Shown: one piece after another, positions 1-7,148 of the stretch
Layout of the letters: the number at the start of each line of letters is the position of its first letter
How positions within the stretch are numbered: the first letter of the stretch is position 1
Assembly (NCBI GenBank): GCA_029866005.1
Contig: JARXAE010000014.1
Span: forward strand, 1 to 33,143
Direction of reading: 5' to 3'
DNA length: 33,143 bases
From: Fimbriimonas sp.
GTDB taxonomy: Bacteria; Armatimonadota; Fimbriimonadia; Fimbriimonadales; Fimbriimonadaceae
Made by a program: the position numbers and the translations under genes
Notes under the pieces: model-generated
The model's input: only the letters and a program-made list of their open reading frames with translations
The model's database searches: none
Told to the model about the DNA's origin: nothing

Positions 1-2118
1 GAGCAGTACAAGGCTCACGTTCTCAAGGTCACCGGAAAAGACTTCCCACAAGATCCGTTCGTTCAGATGAAGGAAGCCGTCGAGGCTGTCTTCCGCTCGT
101 GGAACAACGACCGAGCAATCGTTTACCGACGCAAGGAGAAGATTCCAGACGAGATCGGAACTGCGGTTAACATTCAGGCCATGGTCTTCGGAAACCGGGG
201 CGACGACTGCGGAACCGGCGTTGCTTTCACTCGAAACGCAGCAACGGGCGAAAACGTCGTCTTTGGCGAATACTTGATGAACGCACAGGGCGAGGACGTC
301 GTTGCTGGCGTTCGCACCCCGCTCGAAATTGCCGATCTGAAGAGAGCCAATCCGGCGATCTATCAAGAGTTTGATGACACATGTAAGAGGCTCGAAGCTC
401 ACTACAAGGACATGCAGGACATCGAGTTCACCATCGAGCACAACAAGCTGTTCATTCTGCAGTGCCGATCCGGTAAGCGAACTGGCCCAGCGGCGATCAG
501 GATCGCGGTTGACCAGGTCAACGAAGGACTCATCACCCGAGACCAGGCTCTTCTTCGAGTCGATCCTGAGTTGTTGAACCACTGCCTTCTGCCGGTCATC
601 GCTCCGGGAACCAAGTACGCAACCATCGCCAAGGGTCTTCCCGCTGGCCCAGGTGCAGCTACCGGAATTGCAATCTTCGACTCCGAACGAGCGGCTGAGC
701 TTGGAAAGGGCGGACTTGGTCAGAACGTGATCTTGGTTCGTGCCGAGACCTCGCCAGACGACCTCAAGGGCATGCTCGCCGCGCAGGGCGTTCTCACCGA
801 AAAGGGTGGAATGACCTCGCACGCAGCACTCGTAGCTCGTGGTTTTGGAATCCCAACCGTTGCTGGTTGTTCCGAAATTTCTGTCAGCGCCGCGAAGAAG
901 GAATTCACCTACGCAGGCGGAACGATTAAGGAAGGCGATCTGATCTCCCTTAACGGAACCCTTGGTGAAGTCATCAACGGTAGCGTCCCCGTTGAGCCTC
1001 CAATGATGACCGGCGAGTTCGGCACCTTCCTTGGATGGGCCGACGAAGAGCGAACGATGGGCATTCGCACCAACGCCGACACCCCAGAGGACACCGAGCT
1101 TGCGATCAAGTTTGGCGCCGAAGGAATCGGTCTTTGCCGAACCGAGCACATGTTCTTTGAAGGCGAGCGACGACCAGTCGTTCAGCGAATGATCCTTGCT
1201 GAGAACGATGCCGAGCGAAAGGCTGCTCTTGACGAGCTTCTCGTCTTCCAACGCGAAGACTTTAAGGGAATTTTCGAAGCCCTCAAGGGAATGCCGATGA
1301 CGGTTCGCCTCATCGACCCACCTCTTCACGAGTTCCTCCCATCGCTTGCTTCTCTTATTGAAGAGACCGCAACGGCTAAGGCACTCGGCAAGCCAGATAC
1401 GGCGAAGGAAGAGCTTCTTCACACCGTTGAAGGAATGCACGAAATCAACCCGATGATGGGACTCCGAGGCTGCCGACTCAGCATCGTGTTCCCTCAGATC
1501 GTTGAGATGCAGACCCGAGCGATCCTCGAAGGTGCTGCCGCCGTCATCAAGGCTGGCGGAAAGGCTAAGCCTGAGATCATGATTCCTCTCGTTGGCCACG
1601 TGAACGAGCTTCGCTTCGTTCGTGAGCGACTTGAAGCAACCGCTAAGAAGGTTGTCGAAGAGCAAGGCGTCGAAATTCCTTACGAGTTCGGCACCATGAT
1701 CGAAGTTCCTCGCGGCGCTCTCACCGCTGACGAGATCGCAGCTGAGGCTTCGTTCTTCTCGTTCGGAACCAACGACCTTACGCAGATGACCTTCGGCTTC
1801 TCGAGAGACGACTCGGACAAGTTCCTCAAGCCATACGTGGCGCAGAAGATCCTCCCTGGCGATCCGTTCGAGTCTATCGACCAGACCGGCGTCGGCCTCC
1901 TCATGGAGATCGCCGTCGAGAAGGGTCGAAAGGTTCGACCAGGCCTCAAGATGGGAATCTGCGGCGAGCACGGCGGCGAGCCACGATCGATTGCATTCTG
2001 CAATAAGATTGGCCTCGACTACGTCAGCTGCTCACCGTTCCGAGTACCAATCGCACGACTCGCCGCGGCCCAAGCCGCCATCCTTGCCAGCAAGGGCGGC
2101 GCTGAGCGCGACAAGTAA
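1..2118 (+). CDS. ppdK: pyruvate phosphate dikinase (3' part, start lies outside the window)
   Basis: Interconverts pyruvate, ATP and Pi with phosphoenolpyruvate, AMP and PPi in the cytoplasm. The frame is open from base 1, so 705 codons are visible. Family members are about 870-900 residues, so roughly 180 N-terminal residues (most of the nucleotide-binding part) lie upstream of the window. Visible in order: the end of the ATP-grasp region; the swivelling phosphohistidine domain with LTEKGGMTSHAALVARG (catalytic His encoded at 820-822); and the PEP-binding TIM barrel with GIGLCRTEHMFF, MMGLRGCRLS, FFSFGTNDLTQ and GICGEHGGE (catalytic Cys encoded at 1960-1962). The His-to-Cys spacing (380 residues) matches the family. 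No frameshift is seen. Arginine is mostly encoded by CGA. Followed by a strong terminator. The family call is certain; the physiological direction (glycolytic or gluconeogenic) cannot be read from sequence. Confidence 0.98.
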   Translation, partial: EQYKAHVLKVTGKDFPQDPFVQMKEAVEAVFRSWNNDRAIVYRRKEKIPDEIGTAVNIQAMVFGNRGDDCGTGVAFTRNAATGENVVFGEYLMNAQGEDVVAGVRTPLEIADLKRANPAIYQEFDDTCKRLEAHYKDMQDIEFTIEHNKLFILQCRSGKRTGPAAIRIAVDQVNEGLITRDQALLRVDPELLNHCLLPVIAPGTKYATIAKGLPAGPGAATGIAIFDSERAAELGKGGLGQNVILVRAETSPDDLKGMLAAQGVLTEKGGMTSHAALVARGFGIPTVAGCSEISVSAAKKEFTYAGGTIKEGDLISLNGTLGEVINGSVPVEPPMMTGEFGTFLGWADEERTMGIRTNADTPEDTELAIKFGAEGIGLCRTEHMFFEGERRPVVQRMILAENDAERKAALDELLVFQREDFKGIFEALKGMPMTVRLIDPPLHEFLPSLASLIEETATAKALGKPDTAKEELLHTVEGMHEINPMMGLRGCRLSIVFPQIVEMQTRAILEGAAAVIKAGGKAKPEIMIPLVGHVNELRFVRERLEATAKKVVEEQGVEIPYEFGTMIEVPRGALTADEIAAEASFFSFGTNDLTQMTFGFSRDDSDKFLKPYVAQKILPGDPFESIDQTGVGLLMEIAVEKGRKVRPGLKMGICGEHGGEPRSIAFCNKIGLDYVSCSPFRVPIARLAAAQAAILASKGGAERDK

Positions 2119-2136
2119 GCGTTCAGATTATCAAAC

Positions 2137-2178
2137 AAAAATCCCCCAGTGGTTGAACCACTGGGGGATTTTGTTTTT
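2137..2178. terminator. bidirectional intrinsic terminator
   Basis: A perfect inverted repeat ATCCCCCAGTGG / CCACTGGGGGAT (plus TT/AA at the tip) is flanked by A4 on the left and TTTTGTTTTT on the right. The T-rich tail serves the dikinase on the plus strand. The A-rich left flank gives a T-run for the minus-strand lipoprotein gene that ends at 2189. It therefore separates two convergent genes in both directions. Confidence 0.93.
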
Positions 2179-2188
2179 GGGGAGTTGT

Positions 2189-2827
2189 TTAGAGCGAGGT
2201 GTAGACTTTTGCGCCCGATCCGCCCTTGTAAACGACGACCGCGGTTCCGCCGGAGGTTCCCAGGTTGATGGGATCGGATGTGCCGACGACGGTGGTGCTT
2301 CCAGGCGTCGTGAACAGAACTCGGTAACTGCCCTTCGTGAGGATGACCTCGCCGAAGTTTAGCGACGCGAGCGATTTCCAATCATTAAAGGACGGCGTGA
2401 CTGTCGAGCTAAGCGACGAGACCAAGTAGGCGTCGACTGCACTTCCGGTTCCGTTGAAAACGGCGATGAAAGCCTCATCTGTCGTTGGCCCACGGAACGG
2501 CTTATAGGATGCGGTTGCCGAATTGAGGAAAACGCGGAAGGTAGGCGCCGAAGCGGAAATCGTCACGGTTTCATTAAGTTGGTCGGTTGAGCCCCCCACA
2601 AACCGATACCGAGCAGCAAACGATCGAGCCTCCAGCATGAAGGTTCGGCTCTGGTCGGATGCATCGGTGCCAGAACTTACGGTATCGAGGAACGTCTCAA
2701 GAGTCGAACTAGACGCGTTAACTACGATCAGTTTGCCGGTGGCAGCTGATGTACCGGTGCCGCCTCCTCCACAGGCAAGAACTGTGACGACTAACGCGGC
2801 TAAAGAGAGGACTTTGGCGAATCTCAT
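2189..2827 (-). CDS. DUF4397-like lipoprotein
   Basis: Predicted exported lipoprotein of 212 residues. The N-terminus MRFAKVLSLAALVVTVLAC is a lipoprotein signal peptide with the acylated Cys at 19, followed by a Gly/Ser/Thr-rich linker. The rest is Ser/Thr/Val-rich beta-type sequence with two similar halves. Each begins with a VNAS or AVFNGTGSAVDAYL type strand and ends with a statement of value and gain (for example KGSYRVLFTTPGSTTVVGTSDPINL), as in DUF4397 proteins found on bacterial surfaces. No catalytic motif is visible. It converges on the dikinase across a shared terminator and stands alone on its strand. The family assignment comes from pattern memory and is moderate; that it is a real exported protein is well supported. 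Confidence 0.85.
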   Translation of the reverse strand: MRFAKVLSLAALVVTVLACGGGGTGTSAATGKLIVVNASSSTLETFLDTVSSGTDASDQSRTFMLEARSFAARYRFVGGSTDQLNETVTISASAPTFRVFLNSATASYKPFRGPTTDEAFIAVFNGTGSAVDAYLVSSLSSTVTPSFNDWKSLASLNFGEVILTKGSYRVLFTTPGSTTVVGTSDPINLGTSGGTAVVVYKGGSGAKVYTSL

Positions 2828-2898
2828 ATCGACAGAGATTTTATCCCGAAGCTCCGTTACAACACTTAGTTAGACGTGAGTGTCCGCAATCACAAACG

Positions 2899-2938
2899 AA
2901 TCGGCTTGCCACTAGCGTCCGCTGAGCGCGACAAGTAA
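2899..2938. repeat. chimeric patch copied from the 3' ends of two flanking genes
   Basis: Bases 2920-2938 repeat exactly the last 19 bases of the dikinase gene (2100-2118, CGCTGAGCGCGACAAGTAA), in the same orientation. Bases 2899-2925 match 24 of 27 bases of the 3' end of the minus-strand Gfo/Idh gene (3807-3833), again in the same orientation. The two copies share CGCTGA (2920-2925). On the minus strand the left part reads SADASGKPIRL followed by a stop, against SADAGGKPIRL in the intact gene. There is no plausible intact gene here; it looks like a recombination or template-switch scar in the 170-bp gap between 2828 and 2997. Confidence 0.75.
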
Positions 2939-2997
2939 TCGGAGAAATTCACGACCTCAGGTCGCCCGGCTGGATTCCAGCTGAGCGTTCTGCATTT

Positions 2998-3801
2998 TTA
3001 AGAGAGTGTGGCCACCACCGCGAAGACGGGTAGAGCTTCCGTGTGGTGTTGATTTGCACGGATAGCTTCAACGATCGGTAGAAGTCTTTGATCAGCACCC
3101 GGCCGCGCCGCTGCTTCGAGGCACATCTGAATCTCCCATTTCCCATCAGAGAGTTCTGGCTGGTTGAAGAGGGCTTCGGAAGTTGGGTGCCATCCTGCAG
3201 ACCTCATCAGTTCCTTGATCGCGTCTTTCGAGAGGGCGTTTCGGATATTGAGTTCTGCGTCAGCATAGTGGGCGGAGCAGAGCTGGGCGAATTGGACAGA
3301 TAGAAAGTGGCCAAGTTGGCTGAGGTGCCGTGGGTTAGCGTCCCATTCGGAGAACAACAGTTTTGGCGCCAGGTAGCCGACCTTTTTCAGCAAGTCTCGA
3401 AGCTGATCGGCGTTTGTGAAGTACCAACTGCTGTTCGCTGGCACGACCAAATCAAAATCGGAATCGGGTCCGAGAGATTCGTAATCAGAAAAGTTGTATC
3501 GGAATTCAATCGCAGGCCCTAACACCGAATTCTTTATTGCCGCCGCCGAGTCTCCCAGCGACACTGGCGAACCGTAGGATTCGTCTGCCGAGTCGACTGC
3601 GAGCACATAACCTGCCGACCCGACTGCGTCCGCAAGCACGGCAGTCATGTCGCCCTGACCGCAACCGATCTCTAGAATCCGCTGTCCAGGTTGGATTCCC
3701 CACCATTCGACGAGTTGCCGACGGAACTTGATCTGCCGTAGTTGCTCTTCGGGCGACACCTTGTATGCCGCCATAATCCTTGCAACTTCCAGGTCCGTCA
3801 T
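2998..3801 (-). CDS. class I SAM-dependent methyltransferase
   Basis: A 267-residue protein with a Rossmann methyltransferase core. Motif I is RILEIGCGQGDMTAVLA (residues 41-57), followed by an acidic strand end (VLAVDSADES) that would hold the SAM ribose, and FDLVVPANSSWYF at the motif IV position. The substrate is not identifiable; the closest general resemblance is to small-molecule (ubiE/menaquinone-like) methyltransferases. The start codon overlaps the Gfo/Idh stop as ATGA (3798-3801), so it is probably translationally coupled as the last gene of a three-gene minus-strand operon. The family call is strong; the substrate is unknown. Confidence 0.9.
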   Translation of the reverse strand: MTDLEVARIMAAYKVSPEEQLRQIKFRRQLVEWWGIQPGQRILEIGCGQGDMTAVLADAVGSAGYVLAVDSADESYGSPVSLGDSAAAIKNSVLGPAIEFRYNFSDYESLGPDSDFDLVVPANSSWYFTNADQLRDLLKKVGYLAPKLLFSEWDANPRHLSQLGHFLSVQFAQLCSAHYADAELNIRNALSKDAIKELMRSAGWHPTSEALFNQPELSDGKWEIQMCLEAAARPGADQRLLPIVEAIRANQHHTEALPVFAVVATLS

Positions 3802-4871
3802 AGCCTAATCGGCTTGCCGCCTGCGTCCGCTGAACGTAGGATGGCGTCCATGATCCGCACGTCTCGGAGGCCCATGTCGCCACCGGTTTTGAGAGTCATT
3901 TTGGGGTCACGGATGCATTGGCTGAGGTGGTCCATTTGGAGCGCCCACTGGTTGGCTTCCTTGGGGATCATTGGTTGGCCGTTCAGGGTGAATTGGTGGT
4001 TTTCGTAGCCAGTGGCTGGCTCGGCGTCAATGCGGCCGGCATTGCCGTAGATGCGGACATTGTTTGCATTCCAACTGTAGCTGGTGGCACCTTGGCCGGT
4101 GATGCCGTTGGGGAAGACGAGGGTGAAGTGGTTGGAGTCTTCGACCTCTTTGAAGAGCTTGTTGCTGCTCTTGTCGCGGGTTCCGACGACCTCGATGGGG
4201 TCGGCTCCGGCGAACATGCACATGGCTTGGATCGCGTAGATTCCAATCTCGCTGATTGCGCCGTAACCGCCGATGGCGCGTACATGGTGCCAGCGGCTCC
4301 AGTCACCAAGCGTGAAGCCGTGGTCGCTTCGGATGTAGCGGATGGTGCCGAGCTTGCCCTCTTTGCACAGTCTCATAGCCTCGAGGTTATGCGGCTCGAA
4401 GTGGCAGCGGTAGCCGACGCCGAGTCGCTTGTTTCGCTTCTTGGCTTCTTCGACCATTTCGATGGCCTGCTTCAAGTCGCCCGTCATCGGCTTCTCGCAG
4501 CTAACGTGCTTGCCTGCCTTGAGGGCTCGCATGACGAATTCGTGGTGGGTGCCGGGAGGAGTGATGACGTAGACGACGTCGATATCTGGGTCGTTGGCGA
4601 TCTTCTCGAGGTTCTTGTAGTCGTAAATCTTGTTCTCGGGAATGCCGTACTGCGCGCCGTACATCTTCCCCTTCTCCGGCGAACCCGTGATGAGCGAAAC
4701 CAGCCGACTGTGCTTGCAGTGCTTGAAGTTCGGCATGATGTTGCGGGTGGCATATCCGCCGAGACCGAGGACGGCCCAGCCAATGGGCTTTTCTTGTCCG
4801 AGGTTGCCGAAAGCAGCGGCGCCCGCGGCAGCGCCAGTAGCAGCGAGAAGTTCGCGTCGAGAGAGGTCCAT
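3798..4871 (-). CDS. Tat-exported Gfo/Idh/MocA family oxidoreductase
   Basis: A NAD(P)-dependent sugar or cyclitol dehydrogenase-type protein resembling glucose-fructose oxidoreductases. The chosen ATG at 4869-4871 gives MDLSRRELLAATGAAAGAAA, a twin-arginine signal. A longer reading frame exists, up to an in-frame ATG at 4910, but it overlaps the upstream gene and puts charged residues before the signal. The Rossmann motif is WAVLGLGGYA (about 32-41), and the family motif CEKPMT follows at 125-130 (Lys 127 is the catalytic/cofactor lysine position). The C-terminal domain contains GGYGAISEIGIYAI. It lies 10 bp downstream of the DUF2314 gene and overlaps the methyltransferase by 4 bp. Substrate cannot be assigned. 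Confidence 0.92.
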   Translation of the reverse strand: MDLSRRELLAATGAAAGAAAFGNLGQEKPIGWAVLGLGGYATRNIMPNFKHCKHSRLVSLITGSPEKGKMYGAQYGIPENKIYDYKNLEKIANDPDIDVVYVITPPGTHHEFVMRALKAGKHVSCEKPMTGDLKQAIEMVEEAKKRNKRLGVGYRCHFEPHNLEAMRLCKEGKLGTIRYIRSDHGFTLGDWSRWHHVRAIGGYGAISEIGIYAIQAMCMFAGADPIEVVGTRDKSSNKLFKEVEDSNHFTLVFPNGITGQGATSYSWNANNVRIYGNAGRIDAEPATGYENHQFTLNGQPMIPKEANQWALQMDHLSQCIRDPKMTLKTGGDMGLRDVRIMDAILRSADAGGKPIRL

Positions 4872-4881
4872 AGGTCGCAGT

Positions 4882-5382
4882 TTACGCTTCAACATCTGGC
4901 AAAGGAGCAAACATCGCCATCAATTGCTCATATTGCGCTTTGCCCATGGTGTGTGGCTTTGCCAGAACTCGGGCGGTGTAGTTGCCGTGCATCTTGTCAC
5001 CTTCTGAATACATCCAGTCGGAGATTTTTGACTCCGGGACCGTCACCAGTTCGCCGAATTTCACATTCTTGACAATTCCTGGGTCATTGCCGATTTCGCC
5101 TTTCACGGTGTCACCTTCGACTACGGGATGAGTGAGCCAGAAATGCTCAATCATTTCGCCGTCTTCTATCGCAACTTTGACCATGTAGTCCTCGGGGTTC
5201 AGGGCTGAGGCTCGTCTATCCCAAAAATACGGCAGCGTCTTGCGGGCGCTGGCAACGGCTTCAACCATTTCGGGACTATTGGAATCAACTCTGGTCAGGG
5301 TCTCAGGCATGGAGCGCATTCGAACAAAGTTCATGAACACAAGAAAGAAGACAACACCCAAGGCGATCCAGACCGCTAACAT
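4882..5382 (-). CDS. DUF2314 family protein with N-terminal membrane anchor
   Basis: A 166-residue protein. Residues 2-18 are hydrophobic (LAVWIALGVVFFLVFM) and probably form a single membrane segment or uncleaved signal. The remainder fits the DUF2314 pattern: a helix with AVASARKTLPYFWDR, a strand YMVKVAIEDGEMIEHFWLTHP, then GEIGNDPGIVKNVKFGELVTVPESKISDWMY and a Gly-Asn-Tyr region. The molecular function of DUF2314 is not established. It is the first gene of the minus-strand operon with the Gfo/Idh protein and methyltransferase (10-bp gap), though the three have no obvious shared pathway. Confidence 0.85.
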   Translation of the reverse strand: MLAVWIALGVVFFLVFMNFVRMRSMPETLTRVDSNSPEMVEAVASARKTLPYFWDRRASALNPEDYMVKVAIEDGEMIEHFWLTHPVVEGDTVKGEIGNDPGIVKNVKFGELVTVPESKISDWMYSEGDKMHGNYTARVLAKPHTMGKAQYEQLMAMFAPLPDVEA

Positions 5383-5509
5383 GGGCGCATTCTACACCCC
5401 AACCAAGATCTTGGCAACCCGGCGGAACTGGACGAACGAAGCAGAAGTCGCTATGATGAGTGAAAAGCTATGGATATGATAAGTCGAGTGAAGTAATCTG
5501 CGTCTTAAC

Positions 5510-6979
5510 ATGACCCTCGTCGCACTCGCCCTTGCCCTTTCCTTTGCTCCGCAGTCAACCGACGATGTTGTCGCTAAGATGATCACTGAGGCGAAGACTA
5601 ACTCTCAGGCGATGAAGAGCCTGCAGGATTTGACCTCAAAGTTCGGCCCCCGGCTTACTTCGTCCTCTAACCTTGAGAAGGCAGAAAAGTGGATGATGGA
5701 CCAGTTTAAGCGGGCGGGTTGCACCAACGTTCACCTCGAAGCTTGGGGCTCTATTCCAGTAGGGTTTGATCGAGGTCGAAGCTCGTTCGGCCGAATGAAT
5801 AAGCCGGTCGCTCGGCAGTTTGAGTTCACGTCCCCAAGCTGGACCGAGGGCACGAAAGGGGCGATGAAAGGATTGGCAGTAGTTTGCCCGAAGGACAAGA
5901 CCGAACTTGAGTCAGCTAAGGAAAAGCTGAAGGGGGCTTGGGTGGTGATGGATCGCCAGCCTCGTCGGTCTCGACCGGGTGCGGAAGCACCATCAGCAGA
6001 AGTGCAGGCGCAGATCGATTTGGATTCAGCGATTGATGCCCTCGGAATTGCAGGAAGGGTTTATGGGTCGCGAAGCGAGTTGGTCATTACGTCAGGCAGC
6101 TTCCGAGATAAGACTTTTGAGAAGCACCCGATGGACCGGAGTGTGACGATTCGGAAGTCGGACATGGACGCGCTGAAAGCGTCGATGGCGGAAGGCAAAT
6201 CGGTCGAACTCGAATTCAACTTGGACCAGAAGTTCCGAAAAGGGCCGGTTGTTCAGCACAACGTGATCGCCGAGATTAAAGGGACCGAGAAGCCGGACGA
6301 GGTCGTCATCATCAGCGGGCATATCGATAGCTGGGACGGTCCTGGGGCAGTTGGCGCTTCGGATAATGGAACCGGATCATGCACTGCGCTTGAGGCAGCA
6401 AGGTTGCTCCTCAAGGCGGGAGCAAAGCCGAAGCGCACGATCCGTTTCATTCTGTGGGGCGGAGAAGAGCAAGGGCTTTACGGCTCGCGCAGCTACGTCA
6501 TTCAGCACGAGAAGGAGATGGACAAGATCAGCGCGGTCTTCGTTGACGACGGTGGTAGTAACTACATCGGGGGCTACAACGGTCACCCAGATATGAAGCC
6601 GATGCTTCAGAAAGGAATGGATCAGGTCGTTGCCGCATTCCCTGATTTGCCCATGCGCTACACCGAGCGAGCGAACCCTCGCACCCAGATCGGTTCGGAT
6701 CAGGACAGCTTCAACGCCGTCGGCGTTCCCGGGTTCTTCACCCTCGAGACTGGCTCCGAAAAGTACGGGACGCAGGATTACAACTTCATCCACCACACCC
6801 AGCACGACACCATGAAGTACGTGATCCCCATGTACATGGTCCAGTCTTCGGTCGCCCACGCGGTGGTTGGCTTGCAGGTTGCGAACGCCGACACCATGCT
6901 TCCCCGCTATCCGAAGTTCGAGTACAAGCTCAATCCGGATGGAGTTCCGGGACTTGCCGAGCTTTTGTTGAAGAAATAG
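5510..6979 (+). CDS. secreted M28 family zinc aminopeptidase
   Basis: An exported metallopeptidase of 489 residues, expected to remove N-terminal residues from peptides outside the cytoplasm. A short hydrophobic signal (MTLVALALALSFA) is followed by an alpha-helical N-part. A middle segment (about 85-245) replaces or resembles a PA-type insert. The catalytic domain holds the two-zinc ligand set of M28: SGHIDSW (His271, Asp273), ASDNGTG (Asp285), WGGEEQGLYGS (Glu319-Glu320), VDDGGS (Asp346/347) and a late His in HHTQHD. ATG 5510 is the only ATG start after an in-frame stop at 5489. I see no clear ribosome binding site. It precedes the histidine leader by only 48 bp, on the same strand. The family is certain; the exact substrate is not. 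Confidence 0.93.
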   Translation: MTLVALALALSFAPQSTDDVVAKMITEAKTNSQAMKSLQDLTSKFGPRLTSSSNLEKAEKWMMDQFKRAGCTNVHLEAWGSIPVGFDRGRSSFGRMNKPVARQFEFTSPSWTEGTKGAMKGLAVVCPKDKTELESAKEKLKGAWVVMDRQPRRSRPGAEAPSAEVQAQIDLDSAIDALGIAGRVYGSRSELVITSGSFRDKTFEKHPMDRSVTIRKSDMDALKASMAEGKSVELEFNLDQKFRKGPVVQHNVIAEIKGTEKPDEVVIISGHIDSWDGPGAVGASDNGTGSCTALEAARLLLKAGAKPKRTIRFILWGGEEQGLYGSRSYVIQHEKEMDKISAVFVDDGGSNYIGGYNGHPDMKPMLQKGMDQVVAAFPDLPMRYTERANPRTQIGSDQDSFNAVGVPGFFTLETGSEKYGTQDYNFIHHTQHDTMKYVIPMYMVQSSVAHAVVGLQVANADTMLPRYPKFEYKLNPDGVPGLAELLLKK

Positions 6980-6985
6980 GCACCG

Positions 6986-7148
6986 TTGACAACGTAGGAT
7001 TCAGCATGCAAGACTAGAGGGGTCTTGATGCTGAATCTTCACCGTCACCACCATATCCATCGTCATTGCGCCTAAGTTGCCGCAGTGACGTTCTTGGTTT
7101 GCCGTTCCGCGCGAGCCAACTTTCCCCGAATCTTCCAAAAATTTGAAT
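6986..7148 (+). promoter_or_regulatory. histidine operon leader / attenuator region
   Basis: This 5' region of hisG has several parts. There is a TTGACA hexamer at 6986-6991 with only a weak -10 match (AAGACT, 7010-7015). Hairpin A has arms 6998-7014 and 7022-7037, complementary over 16 pairs with one bulge; its loop and first 3' base hold AGAGGGG. The leader ORF is 7028-7075. Hairpin B pairs CGTCATTGCG (7061-7070) with CGCAGTGACG (7081-7090): ten pairs, one a G-U. Its 5' arm covers the last His codon and its loop holds the stop. Hairpin C pairs 7094-7102 with 7111-7119 (nine pairs, two G-U). AAGTTG (7074-7079) could alternatively pair with CAACTT (7117-7122), which would break C. None of these stems has a run of T after it, so control could be translational rather than by classical termination. 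Structures were folded by eye. Confidence 0.8.
7028..7075 (+). CDS. hisL: histidine-rich leader peptide of the his operon
   Basis: A 15-codon ORF reading MLNLHRHHHIHRHCA, then TAA. Six of the nine residues 5-13 are His, encoded by a mix of CAC and CAT. It is preceded by a good Shine-Dalgarno sequence (AGAGGGG, 7016-7022) five bases before the ATG, and ends 73 bp before the hisG ATG. By analogy with enterobacterial hisL, ribosome stalling at the His codons when charged tRNA-His is scarce would change the folding of the downstream RNA and raise expression of hisGHF-AIE-D. The peptide itself is expected to have no other role. His-codon density, position and ribosome site together make chance unlikely. 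Orthology to hisL is analogy, not homology. Confidence 0.88.
   Translation: MLNLHRHHHIHRHCA

Noticed and set aside
2949-3146. A 65-codon minus-strand frame near the methyltransferase 3' end
   Set aside because: Overlaps the methyltransferase in another frame and has no domain or start support; the patch at 2899-2938 explains the odd sequence beside it.
3918-5072. A 384-codon plus-strand open frame, longer than the real gene beneath it
   Set aside because: It is antisense to the Tat Gfo/Idh gene and the DUF2314 gene, has no recognisable domain, and is a codon-bias shadow of the coding strand.
6986-7015. TTGACA as the definite -35 of the his operon
   Set aside because: The matching -10 is weak, and transcription from it would start inside the leader ribosome site. 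Kept only as a possible element.
7094-7119. Hairpin C as a classical intrinsic terminator
   Set aside because: No T-run follows; the sequence after it is CTTTCCCCG. I therefore list it only as part of the regulatory leader.
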